Positions 26,908-37,975 of a stretch of 64,000 bases of DNA are shown piece by piece. The translations under genes were made by a program, and so were the position numbers. The notes under the pieces are model-generated. The model was not told the origin of the DNA and searched no databases. It worked only from the letters and a program-made list of their open reading frames with translations. Every line of letters begins with the position of its first letter. Within the stretch, counting starts at the first letter, position 1. Source of the DNA: Paeniglutamicibacter gangotriensis Lz1y (GTDB lineage: Bacteria; Actinomycetota; Actinomycetes; Actinomycetales; Micrococcaceae). The stretch covers positions 372,001 to 436,000 of the forward strand of contig NZ_AOCK01000003.1 of NCBI RefSeq assembly GCF_000348945.1, given 5' to 3'.

Positions 26908-27615
26908 TCAGGCGTTTTCGCCCTCGGCACGGGCGAGATGTTGGTATACGACGTTGCGCAGGGCCCGCTCGGCATCGAGCCCGTGGCTCCGGGCCACGTC
27001 GCATAGGGCCAGCAGTTGCTCACCGAGTTCCTGCTCGTTGTGCGGAATACCTGCAACCGGTGCCCCCTGCAGAACCAAGGAATCCGCATTTTCCCCGCCC
27101 TGGATGGCATCAGCATTTGGCGCAGCATCGGTGATCGCCGCGTGGCGTTCGGAGCGGGCTAGAAATGATTGGGCATAAAGCAAGGCGGGCAAGTTCTTGG
27201 GCAGGCCCGCAACGGCGGACTCGTTGAGCGGTTTTTCGGCACGCTTGGCACGGTCCCATGACTCGATGATTTCGGCGATCGACTCGGGGAAGCTGTCCTT
27301 GAGGCTGCCATCGGGATGGAAGATGTGGGTATTGCGGCGAACCATCTTTGCGCTCAGGAATGCGGCGACGGAATCAAAGTCGAAGGCACGGCGCTCGGCG
27401 CCGATGGACGCGTGCAAAAGAACCTGCAGCAGGATGTCACCGAGTTCGGCTTTCACCTCGGCATCCGGAGCATCTGTCTCGATGGCCTCGGTGAGCTCGT
27501 AGGACTCCTCCAGCAGGTACTGGATTAGGGACTGGTGGGTCAGCGCCGCGGTCCAGGCGCAATGCTCACGCAGCTGGGTAATAATCTGAACCAGTCGGTC
27601 GACCTGCTCACTCAC
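26908..27615 (-). CDS. mazG: MazG-family NTP pyrophosphohydrolase
   Basis: A 235-residue protein with an N-terminal MazG domain: CAWTAALTHQSLIQYLLEES and KAELGDILLQVLLHA supply the paired EExxE and ExxD metal-binding motifs of the all-alpha NTP pyrophosphatases, and RRNTHIFHPDG is typical of MazG. The domain hydrolyses (d)NTPs to (d)NMP and PPi, clearing abnormal nucleotides. The C-terminal half is less conserved and helical. The more common opening CPWDxxQTH is altered to CAWTAALTH. GTG 27615 has GAGAAGGA upstream. Gene order mazG-eno is conserved in Actinobacteria. Confidence 0.88.
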   Translation of the reverse strand: MSEQVDRLVQIITQLREHCAWTAALTHQSLIQYLLEESYELTEAIETDAPDAEVKAELGDILLQVLLHASIGAERRAFDFDSVAAFLSAKMVRRNTHIFHPDGSLKDSFPESIAEIIESWDRAKRAEKPLNESAVAGLPKNLPALLYAQSFLARSERHAAITDAAPNADAIQGGENADSLVLQGAPVAGIPHNEQELGEQLLALCDVARSHGLDAERALRNVVYQHLARAEGENA

Positions 27616-27700
27616 TGATGGTCCTTCTCCCCGTTGATGCCAAGTGGATTCTCCGCACCAACACTATCGGACCGTACAGGTGCCGGGCCCGGGGTTTAAA

Positions 27701-27758
27701 CACCGACCGCCGGTGCACCGGTGCCCCAAGACGGGCATCGATGCACCGGCGGTCGGTG
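27701..27758 (-). terminator. Perfect 17-bp stem after adenosine deaminase
   Basis: 27701-27717 pairs perfectly with 27742-27758 across a 24-base loop. It lies 43 bases past the add stop and is followed on the minus strand by TTTAAACC. Probable terminator. Confidence 0.75.
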
Positions 27759-27800
27759 CCGGGGCTGCGGTTTGACGCTCCCCACGCAACGGACGACTGG

Positions 27801-29000
27801 TTAGTCGTCTTCCTCGTCGTCGAAATCCTCGAACTCGTCGCCGTTCTGCTCTTCGGTCATCTGCTCGTAAGCCTCGTTGATGAAGTCCACCAGGGCTTCG
27901 CGTTCCTCCAACGGGAGGAACGCGGCCTCGGCGGCGTTCAGCGTGAGGTCCAGCAGGTCCTCGAGGTCGTAGTCGAAGGCCTCCACCAAGAGCTCGAACT
28001 CGTCCGAGAGCGTGGTGCCGCTCATCAAGCGGTTATCCGGGGAGATGGTCACGTTGAAGCCAGTCTGCACCAACAGGTCTACCGGGTGCGATTCGATGCC
28101 TTCGCCGAATTCGGCGGTGGCCCCGGTCTGCAGGTTGGAAGACGGGCAGATTTCCAGGGCGATGCCGCGGTCGCGGACCCAGTTGGCTACCGGGCCCAAG
28201 TTCACCAGGCCGGTATCCTCGTCGACTTCTTCGCCGTCGTCATCGAGCCCGCCGTACTGGATCTCGATGTCCTCGGCGATGCGCACGCCGTGGCCCAAGC
28301 GCTGGGCGCGGCCGGTGATGAGCGCGTCCTTGATGGAGTCCAGGCCCGCTGCTTCTCCGGCGTGCACGGTGGCGGGGAAGAAGTTTTCTGCCAACAGGTC
28401 GAAGGCTTCCTTCATGCGCGAGGGCGGGAAGCCGTCCTCGGCCCCGGCGATGTCGAAGCCGACCACGCCGCGCGAACGGTGGCGCAGGGCCAGCTCGGCG
28501 ATCTCGGTTCCACGGTCCGCGTGACGCATCGCGGTGATCAGCTGGCCGACCTGGATCGGGGTTCCGGCATCGGTCAGTCGCTCGCTGGCATCCTCGAGGC
28601 CCTGCTGCACGGCCTCAACGACGTCATCGAGGGACAGTCCCTCGCGCAGGTGCTGTTCGGGGGCCCAACGCACCTCGCCGTAGACCACGCCGTCCTCGAC
28701 GAGGTCCTCGACGAATTCGGCGGCTACGCGCTTGAGCGCATCCTTGGTCTGCATCACGGCGATGGTGTGCTCGAAGGTTTCCAGGTAGCGTTCCAGCGAC
28801 CCGGAATCGGCCGAGGCACGGAACCAGGCACCGAGCTCCTCGGCATTGGTGGTGGGCAGCGTGTGTCCTATCGCGGCGGCCAGCTCGATGATGGTTTGCG
28901 GGCGCAATCCCCCATCGAGGTGGTCGTGCAGCGATACCTTGGGCAGTGCCCGGAAGTCGAAGGAAGGGTCATAGGCTATGTGGATCATTTCATCAGTCAC
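27801..29000 (-). CDS. add: Adenosine deaminase
   Basis: Converts adenosine or deoxyadenosine to (deoxy)inosine; cytosolic zinc amidohydrolase, 399 residues. Zinc ligands and catalytic residues: SLHDHLDGG (His25, His27), TVHAGEAAG (His and catalytic Glu), RLGHGVR, CPSSN and SPDN (Asp ligand). There is an acidic insertion (GGLDDDGEEVDEDTG) before the CPSSN motif and a very acidic C-terminus (EDFDDEEDD), both probably surface-exposed. The GTG at 29000 is used; an in-frame ATG four codons later is possible. It works with the nucleoside import cluster at 30.5-39 kb, though separated from it by DedA and a small gene. Confidence 0.95.
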   Translation of the reverse strand: MTDEMIHIAYDPSFDFRALPKVSLHDHLDGGLRPQTIIELAAAIGHTLPTTNAEELGAWFRASADSGSLERYLETFEHTIAVMQTKDALKRVAAEFVEDLVEDGVVYGEVRWAPEQHLREGLSLDDVVEAVQQGLEDASERLTDAGTPIQVGQLITAMRHADRGTEIAELALRHRSRGVVGFDIAGAEDGFPPSRMKEAFDLLAENFFPATVHAGEAAGLDSIKDALITGRAQRLGHGVRIAEDIEIQYGGLDDDGEEVDEDTGLVNLGPVANWVRDRGIALEICPSSNLQTGATAEFGEGIESHPVDLLVQTGFNVTISPDNRLMSGTTLSDEFELLVEAFDYDLEDLLDLTLNAAEAAFLPLEEREALVDFINEAYEQMTEEQNGDEFEDFDDEEDD

Positions 29001-29086
29001 CCGCCCAGCCTAGCGGGGTGCGCAGGCTTCCAACAGTGCGCGCAGGTGGTGTCGAGGCAATTGTTCACCCAACGCACAACGGGTGT

Positions 29087-29809
29087 TCAGCTGGTGCTTC
29101 CCACCGTTGGTTGGTCCTCGGGATCGTCCCCGGGAACCCGCACCGGGCGGGGGTCGCGCACCGGGGTTTGGCTCCCGGTGTTCACAGGATCCGGGTAGCT
29201 GTTCCGGCGCCGTCCCAGACGCACCAGCACCGCGTGGGAAAGCTTGTCGATCAGGTAGCCCATGATGATGGCCAGGCCCACGGACAAGGCGATTCCCAGC
29301 AGCTGGTTGTCGTGGAACCAGGCCCCGGCCAGCACGCCGATGGCCACCGAATAGCTGGCCCAGGCCAAACACCCGGCAGCGTCAAGAACCGTGAAACGTC
29401 GGTGCGAGAATCCCGTGGCACCCGAGCTGAGGTTCACCACGACCCGCCCGATCGGCACATAGCGGGCGGTGAAGATCAACATCGCGCCGCGCTCGTTGAG
29501 CTCGCGGCGGGCAAAGGCAAAAAGTTTTTGCGTGCGTTTCCGCCGCATCCACCCAAAGCGCTCGGTACCAATGCGCCGTCCCAGCGTGTAAGCGACCTGG
29601 TCCCCGGTGATGGCTCCCACGGCACCAGCAAGGATCAACAGGTACACGTTCGGGGTGCCGCTGCTTGCGGCAACTACTCCTAGGGCGACCAAGAGGGTCT
29701 CGGACGGGAGGATGGGAAGGAAGCCGTCGATGAAGCAAAACAGGCAAACGACCGGCAGAATCCACCACGCGTTCGCCGCGTGCACGATGGCTTCATTGAT
29801 CAGATCCAC
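29087..29809 (-). CDS. DedA family membrane protein
   Basis: A 240-residue DedA/SNARE-associated (PF09335) protein with 5-6 membrane segments. Signature stretches: FCFIDGFLPILPSETLLVAL with the conserved Glu, GDQVAYTLGRRIG, and FTARYVPIGRVVVNLSSGAT with the essential Arg pair. Family members act as lipid scramblases/flippases for undecaprenyl phosphate or phosphatidylethanolamine and in pH homeostasis; the exact lipid is not known here. The C-terminal 40 residues are hydrophilic and Pro/Asp-rich. Start GTG 29809 has only a weak ribosome site. Confidence 0.87.
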   Translation of the reverse strand: MDLINEAIVHAANAWWILPVVCLFCFIDGFLPILPSETLLVALGVVAASSGTPNVYLLILAGAVGAITGDQVAYTLGRRIGTERFGWMRRKRTQKLFAFARRELNERGAMLIFTARYVPIGRVVVNLSSGATGFSHRRFTVLDAAGCLAWASYSVAIGVLAGAWFHDNQLLGIALSVGLAIIMGYLIDKLSHAVLVRLGRRRNSYPDPVNTGSQTPVRDPRPVRVPGDDPEDQPTVGSTS

Positions 29810-29949
29810 TGAAAAACCGGCTTTCCAAGATGAGTGCAGCCCGCGTTAGACCCCCGCGGAAAGTTGCACGACGCTGGCCCGACGGGCCACCAGCTTCTAT
29901 TCTCCCGCAATTGGCCCCGAGCGTGCATCATTCCTAGGGCTGAAGATTC

Positions 29950-29989
29950 GCCGGTGTGCCATGGTCCTTCAGGACCATGGCACACCGGC
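29950..29989. terminator. Perfect 18-bp inverted repeat with 4-base loop
   Basis: 29950-29967 (GCCGGTGTGCCATGGTCC) is exactly complementary to 29972-29989, loop TTCA. It lies downstream of the small membrane-protein gene at 30052 (minus strand) and upstream of dedA. No U-tract. Most likely a terminator; the perfection is notable. Confidence 0.65.
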
Positions 29990-30051
29990 CACGACACCTC
30001 GGAGAGCTGCTCTTGAAAGTTCAGCGTGGTGCGATTCTTCTGTGCGTGGTC

Positions 30052-30306
30052 CTACTTTTCGAGGTGCTCGCCCTTGATTTTTGCTACAACAGCGGTCTTT
30101 GCAGGTTCCCAGAATATGGACACGGCGGTAAACAGTACTCCTATTGCGAGAGTCACTAGCGTTCCGCTTACACCTGACGAGACTGACCCGCTAAACAGTC
30201 CTTCTGCTAAGCCCACAGCAATTGCAAAGGGTAGCGAAAGCACAACGAGCGCAGCAAGAATCAGCACTATAGTTTTCAGTTTTCCGAATCGTGCAATTTT
30301 TACCAT
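30052..30306 (-). CDS. Small two-span membrane protein, low GC
   Basis: An 84-residue protein with a basic N-terminus and two hydrophobic segments (LKTIVLILAALVVLSLPFAI and VTLAIGVLFTAVSIFW), ending in a Lys/Glu tail. No family recognised. The ATG at 30306 has GGGGAA 10 bases upstream. Base composition here is clearly AT-richer than the flanking genes, suggesting acquisition from outside or weak selection. A perfect hairpin lies past its 3' end. Coding status is likely but not certain. Confidence 0.5.
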   Translation of the reverse strand: MVKIARFGKLKTIVLILAALVVLSLPFAIAVGLAEGLFSGSVSSGVSGTLVTLAIGVLFTAVSIFWEPAKTAVVAKIKGEHLEK

Positions 30307-30479
30307 GTCTGAGTAATTCCCCGCTTAGTCGTTCCCATATCGATAGTTTTGCCAGCAGGCTGCTGGCTGTGGGCCGACTAGCTGTCAGCTGATCCAAGAC
30401 CAGCCAATACAAGGCGCACTGTCATACTTCTTTTTCGGGGTCACCACGCTAAAAATTGAAGAGTCCGGAAAACTGCTTA

Positions 30480-31793
30480 TCAGGAGGCGGTGATGCGCTC
30501 GTGGATCAGTGTCATATCCGGTCGGCTGCCGACCGGACCGATGGTTGCCGCCTGCTCCAGAATTTCCCGGGCCCGGTCAAAACGTTCGGGAGTGTCGGTG
30601 AGCATGGTGGCCAACGGCTGCCCGCGACGCACCTGATCCCCCGGCTTGGCATGCAAGCGCACCCCGGCACCGGCCTGCACCGGATCCTGCCGGCGGGCCC
30701 GTCCGGCACCCAAACGCCAGGCAGCAACACCCACGTCCAGTGCATCCAAGGAGGTTAAGACGCCGTCGGCCTGCGCGTAAAGAATTTCCGATTCCTTGGC
30801 CACGGGCAACGGTGCGTTGTTGTCCCCACCCTGCGCGGCGATCATGGCACGCCACTTGTCCATGGCCCTACCGTCAGTCAGTGCCGCTGCCACATCAACA
30901 TCATGGATCCCGGCCCCGGCGAGCATCTCGGTGGCCAGCGCCACGGTCAATTCCACCACGTCGGCAGGGCCGCCGCCGGCAAGTACCTCGATGGATTCGG
31001 CGATCTCGATGGCGTTGCCCGCGGTGAGCCCCAGCGGGGTGTCCATATTGGTCAGCAGCGCCACGGTGTGCACCGACGCGTCGGTGCCCAGGTTCACCAT
31101 GGTGGTGGCCAGTTCGCGGGCATCGGTGAAGTCCTTCATGAAGGCTCCGGAACCGACCTTCACATCGAGCACCAGCGCTCCGGTGCCCTCGGCGATCTTC
31201 TTGCTCATGATCGATGAGGCGATCAGCGGGATGGCTTCGACGGTGCCGGTGACATCGCGCAGCGCGTACAGCTTTTTGTCGGCCGGGGCCAGGGATGCCC
31301 CGGCGGCGCAGATCACCGCGCCAACCTCGGAGAGCTGGCGCATCATCTGCTCGTTACTCAGCTCCGCGCGCCATCCGGGGATGGCCTCGAGTTTGTCCAG
31401 CGTGCCCCCGGTGTGTCCTAGCCCGCGGCCGGAGAGCTGAGGGACTGCCACGCCGAAGACGGCGACCAGCGGTGCCAGGGGCAAAGTGATCTTGTCTCCC
31501 ACCCCGCCGGTGGAGTGCTTGTCGGTGGTGCGCATCGGCGTGCCGCCGGGGCTGCGCAGCGTGGAGAAGTCCATGCGTTGACCCGAGTTGATCATCGCGG
31601 TGGTCCAGCGGGAAATTTCCGTCCGATCCATCCCGTTGAGCAGGATCGCCATGTTCAGCGCCGCCATCTGTTCTTCGGCAATGACCCCGCGCGTGTAGGC
31701 GTCAATAGTCCAGTCGATCTGCGCGCCGGTCAGGGTCCCGCGGTCACGCTTGACGCGGATGATGTCAACCGCGTCAAAATTTTCGATGCTCAT
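30480..31793 (-). CDS. deoA: Thymidine (pyrimidine-nucleoside) phosphorylase
   Basis: Phosphorolyses thymidine/deoxyuridine to the base and deoxyribose-1-phosphate; glycosyltransferase family 3 fold, 437 residues. Key segments: DKHSTGGVGDKITLPLAPLV (phosphate-binding, family signature), SGRGLGHTGGTLDKLEAIPG, YALRDVTGTVEAIPLIASSI and KVGSGAFM (active-site Lys). The C-terminal PYNP domain ends with GVRLHAKPGDQVRRGQPL. The ATG at 31793 has a CGGAG site 6 bases upstream and gives the usual N-terminus; the frame runs open further upstream. It follows cdd on the same strand, so cytidine to deoxyuridine/uridine to base is encoded in two adjacent genes. Substrate may be broader than thymidine. Confidence 0.93.
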   Translation of the reverse strand: MSIENFDAVDIIRVKRDRGTLTGAQIDWTIDAYTRGVIAEEQMAALNMAILLNGMDRTEISRWTTAMINSGQRMDFSTLRSPGGTPMRTTDKHSTGGVGDKITLPLAPLVAVFGVAVPQLSGRGLGHTGGTLDKLEAIPGWRAELSNEQMMRQLSEVGAVICAAGASLAPADKKLYALRDVTGTVEAIPLIASSIMSKKIAEGTGALVLDVKVGSGAFMKDFTDARELATTMVNLGTDASVHTVALLTNMDTPLGLTAGNAIEIAESIEVLAGGGPADVVELTVALATEMLAGAGIHDVDVAAALTDGRAMDKWRAMIAAQGGDNNAPLPVAKESEILYAQADGVLTSLDALDVGVAAWRLGAGRARRQDPVQAGAGVRLHAKPGDQVRRGQPLATMLTDTPERFDRAREILEQAATIGPVGSRPDMTLIHERITAS

Positions 31794-31818
31794 GAATGCT
31801 CCGTTTCTCAAAAGGACC

Positions 31819-31862
31819 GTGCCCCGCCGCACTCCCTGTTCAAAGGGTGCGCGGCGGGGCAC
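31819..31862 (-). terminator. Hairpin between cdd and deoA
   Basis: GTGCCCCGCCGC (31819-31830) pairs with GCGGCGGGGCAC (31851-31862), extended by imperfect pairing inside; minus-strand downstream sequence is TCCTTTTGAG. It starts a few bases after the cdd stop and just before deoA, so it may reduce rather than stop transcription into deoA, or protect mRNA ends. Confidence 0.6.
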
Positions 31863-31868
31863 GAAAGG

Positions 31869-32273
31869 TCATAGGTTGTGCGCCCCGAACGCGTCGGGTA
31901 ACACCTGGTCCATGCTTTGAATCCCGCGCGGAGTCATCAGCTCCAGGTCCTCCCCGCGGTGTTCGAAGAGCAGCTGGCGGCAGCGCCCGCACGGCATCAA
32001 CGGGTTTCCGCTGGAGTCCACGCAAGAGAAGGCGCGCAGCTTGCCGCCGCCGGTGGCAAAGAGCTCGCCGACCATATTGCATTCGGCGCACAGCGTCACC
32101 CCATAGGCGGCGTTCTCCACATTGCAGCCGGAGATCATCCGCCCGTCCTCGGTCAGCGCCGCGGCACCGACCTTGAACCCGGAGTAGGGCGCGTAGGCGC
32201 GCTCCATCGCCGCCACTGCCGCAAGACGCAGTGTTTCCCAGGTTTCGGGGCCCAGCGCTTCGGTGTCTTTCAC
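31869..32273 (-). CDS. cdd: Cytidine deaminase
   Basis: Deaminates cytidine/deoxycytidine to (deoxy)uridine; small homotetrameric type, 134 residues. The zinc site is complete: GCNVENAAYGVTLCAE (Cys62 ligand, Glu64 proton shuttle) and PCGRCRQ (Cys95 and Cys98 ligands). FKVGAAALTEDGRMISGCN binds the nucleoside. GTG start at 32273 with AAGGA upstream. It begins 4 bases after the upstream ABC permease stop, so it belongs to the nucleoside uptake operon. Confidence 0.96.
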   Translation of the reverse strand: MKDTEALGPETWETLRLAAVAAMERAYAPYSGFKVGAAALTEDGRMISGCNVENAAYGVTLCAECNMVGELFATGGGKLRAFSCVDSSGNPLMPCGRCRQLLFEHRGEDLELMTPRGIQSMDQVLPDAFGAHNL

Positions 32274-32277
32274 GGAA

Positions 32278-33566
32278 CTATTCCTTCACGTACGGGATGC
32301 CGTTGGAGGCAGGTGGTCGGGATTTTCCGACCAGCCCGGCCACGGCGAAGATCGTCACGGCGTAGGGCAGCATCTGCATGAACTGGCTGGGCACCGGGGT
32401 GCCCAGGATCGTGAGCACGAAGGACAGGTTCAATGAGAAGCCGAAGAGCAGTGCGGCGAAGAAGGCCCCGATCGGGTTCCAGCGACCAAAGATCAGCGCC
32501 GCCAGGGCGATGAAGCCCTGCCCGGCTGTCATTTCCTTGTTGAAGGATGAGGAGGTGACCAGCGTGAAGAAGGCACCACCCAGGCCGGCGACCACCCCGG
32601 CGAGCACCACGTTCCAGAAGCGCAGGGCGTTGACCTTGATGCCCACGGTGTCCGCGGCCTTGGGGTGTTCGCCCACGGCGCGCACGCGCAGTCCCCAGCG
32701 GGTCTTGAAGAGCCCGAACCAGACCAGGAACACGGCCAGGTACATGCCGTAGCCCAGGATCGTCTGGTCAAAGAAGATCGGGCCGAAGATCGGGATGTCG
32801 GCCAGCAGCGGGATCCGGATGACATCGAAGGACGGAGGAGCGTTGAACTTCTCGGCGTCCGCGGCCATCACGGTGGAGAAGAAGAAGCTGGTCAGACCGG
32901 CCACCAGCACGTTGAGCACCACCCCGACGATGACCTGGTTGACCAGGTACTTGATGGCGAAGACCGCCAGCACCATGGAGACCAGTACCGAACCGACCAC
33001 AGCGGCCAGCACGCCGGCGATGAGCGACCCGGTCATCGAACCGACGATCGCTGCGCAGAACGCCCCGGCCAGCAGTTGGCCTTCGATGGCGATGTTGATG
33101 ACACCGGCACGTTCACACAAAACACCCGAGAGTGAGCCGAAGATCAGCGGGATGGCCAGGGTGAAGGACCCGGCGATCAGCCCGGAGAGGTACACATTGG
33201 GAGTGTTGGCGCTGCCGATGACCCAGACCAGGAACGCGATGACAAACACCGCGGCGAAGACCGGCAGCATCCAGCGCGCCAGCTTGCGCCCGGCACGGAC
33301 CAGCACAAACGAGTAGGCGGCAATGCCCAGCAGGATGACCGCGCCGGCCCAGCCCACGAACGTGGTGCCCAGCACCAGGTCTGGGACGGAGATCTTCTGT
33401 GATCCGTCGGTGATGCGGAAGCGGGCCTCGGCATGCGGGCTGCCGAAGGCAAAGCCGAGCAGTGCCACGAGCCCGAGCAGGCTATAGGTGATCGGTGCGG
33501 CCCAGGAACGGACCACACCGCGGCCCGTGGAATCGGGCTCGGTGTTCCGGGTAGCCAATGCGTGAC

Positions 33567-33570
<4 letters not shown>
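32278..33570 (-). CDS. Nucleoside ABC transporter permease (BMP-type, second subunit)
   Basis: A 430-residue inner-membrane permease of the BPD_transp_2 family as found with BMP lipoproteins (YufQ/NupQ type). It has about ten helices, the family block GVLCERAGVINIAIEGQLLA, and the coupling loop WGLRVRAVGEHPKAADTVGI. An N-terminal extension of about 100 residues with three extra hydrophobic segments precedes the core, longer than Bacillus NupQ. Its ATG overlaps the stop of the first permease by 4 bases. The cassette of ATPase, two permeases and BMP lipoprotein followed by cdd and deoA points to nucleoside import rather than sugar import. Confidence 0.9.
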
Positions 33571-36388
<2,818 letters not shown>

Positions 36389-36518
36389 GTCTGTTACCCG
36401 TTCCCCTTCTAATCCGGCCCGCTGCGGGTCGAGGGAGGTTGTAGTGGAGTTACCAGTAGCCCCCACCCTAGTCATCTGGGGGCTGGGGTGGAATGCCGGA
36501 AGAAAGCGCACAGCCAAA

Positions 36519-36571
36519 CGCGCCATCCGGTGTGTTCCTGCGTGAGCAGAAGTTACTGGCCGGACGGCGCG
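36519..36571 (-). terminator. Hairpin between BMP lipoprotein gene and ATPase gene
   Basis: CGCGCCATCCGG (36519-36530) pairs with CCGGACGGCGCG (36560-36571) with one mismatch, starting 27 bases past the lipoprotein stop. The minus strand continues TTTGGC. A partial terminator here would make binding protein in excess over transporter, a common design. Confidence 0.65.
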
Positions 36572-36597
36572 CGTGGCGTGCTACCTAGGGAAAGGTG

Positions 36598-37704
36598 CTA
36601 CTTGGTTTTCGGGCTGGAATCGGATTTGACCTTGACGGCACCGGAGATGATGTCGGCCTTCAGGGTTTCGAGTTCGGCCTTGAGCTCGTCGGAGACCTTC
36701 GAATCGAAGTCGTGGAACGGAGCCAGCGCCACGCCTCCATTTTCCAGGGTGCCGACGTACGGGGTCGAATCGAAGTTGCCCTCGACATCGGAGCGCACGA
36801 CGTCTTCAACGGATTTGCCCATTTCCTTCATCACCGAGGAAAGCACAAATTCGTTGCCCGAGGCCAGGGCCTCGAAGCCATCGGCGTCGACCCAGATGAC
36901 CTTGATGTTCTTGCCGGAGGCGTTAAGTTCCTTCACGGCGTCCATGGTACCCAGACCGACCGGACCGGCGACGGGCATGATCACGTCGGCGCCCTCGTTG
37001 GCGAAGGTGATGGTCGTGTTCTTGCCCTTGCCCTGATCGTCGAAGCCACCAATAATGGTGCCGTTCTGCTTGTCAACGTCCCAGCCCAGGACCTTGACGT
37101 CCGTGGACTTCTTCTCGTTGTAGTAAGCAACGCCGTCGGCGTAGCCGTCCATGAAGATCGAAACGGTCGGGATGTTCAGGCCGCCGTAGGTGGCGACCTT
37201 GCCGGTCTCGGTCATGCCCGCGGCCAGGTAGCCGGCGAGGAATGATGCTTGGGCCGTGTCGTAGATGATCGGCTTGACGTTCTTGGCGTCGATGGCGTTG
37301 TCATCAACGATCGCAAAGTGCTTGTCCGGGTTGGCCGCAGCGACCTTCTTGGTCTCGTCCGAGAGCAGGAAGCCGACCGTGACGGTCAGGTCGCAGCCGC
37401 CCTTGACCATGGCGTTGAGGTTCGGGCCGAAGTCGGTTTCGGCCTTGGACTCGGCCTGCTTGACGTTGATACCCAGATCGGTCTTCGCCTGCATCAGACC
37501 CTCATAGGAGGACTGGTTGAAGGAGCGGTCGTCGAATCCGCCGGAGTCCGAAACGATGCAGCCGGTGAAGTCCGATGCGCCGGCCGGGGCCGAGCCGCTG
37601 GCCGAAGGGGCCGCCTCGGGTGCGGCGCCACAGGCGGTGAGGACGAGAGCAGAAATGCCGAGCATGGCAGCTGCCATGCCAGTCTTGCGCGAGATATTGC
37701 GCAT
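36598..37704 (-). CDS. BMP-family nucleoside-binding lipoprotein
   Basis: A 368-residue exported lipoprotein (Med/BmpA, PF02608). The signal peptide ends in lipobox LTACG, Cys25 lipidated, then an Ala/Pro/Ser linker. Core segments: FDDRSFNQSSYEGLMQAKTD near the N-terminus, GFLLSDETKKVAAANPDKHF, SFLAGYLAAGMTETGKVATY and VIMPVAGPVGLGTMDAVKEL. This family binds purine or pyrimidine nucleosides in several bacteria. GAGGAAA lies 7 bases before the ATG at 37704. Delivers substrate to the transporter encoded directly downstream. Confidence 0.92.
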   Translation of the reverse strand: MRNISRKTGMAAAMLGISALVLTACGAAPEAAPSASGSAPAGASDFTGCIVSDSGGFDDRSFNQSSYEGLMQAKTDLGINVKQAESKAETDFGPNLNAMVKGGCDLTVTVGFLLSDETKKVAAANPDKHFAIVDDNAIDAKNVKPIIYDTAQASFLAGYLAAGMTETGKVATYGGLNIPTVSIFMDGYADGVAYYNEKKSTDVKVLGWDVDKQNGTIIGGFDDQGKGKNTTITFANEGADVIMPVAGPVGLGTMDAVKELNASGKNIKVIWVDADGFEALASGNEFVLSSVMKEMGKSVEDVVRSDVEGNFDSTPYVGTLENGGVALAPFHDFDSKVSDELKAELETLKADIISGAVKVKSDSSPKTK

Positions 37705-37975
37705 GGGGTTTCCTCCATAAGGTTACGAGCTACAAGTCATGGCTTGGATGTGCGTTGGGCGCCCCATGCCGATTCCGACACCGCGCCGGAGACTTGTTGT
37801 CGCCAGCGACCGGTGATGCCAGATGCGAGTCTGGTCCTCATCGATCGCCGCATCGCTTCGGAACCGAAGGACAGCAGTGATCGGAAAGGACCTCTTCACA
37901 TCCACATAGCCTAACCTGTAAAACGCTTGACGCGACAGAGAAATTGTTACAACCAGATAACTCTGTGCCGGTGGT

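Noticed and set aside
27618-29198. 526-residue plus-strand open frame opposite adenosine deaminase
   Set aside because: Antisense shadow: the minus strand has every catalytic motif of Add, whereas this frame has no family resemblance.
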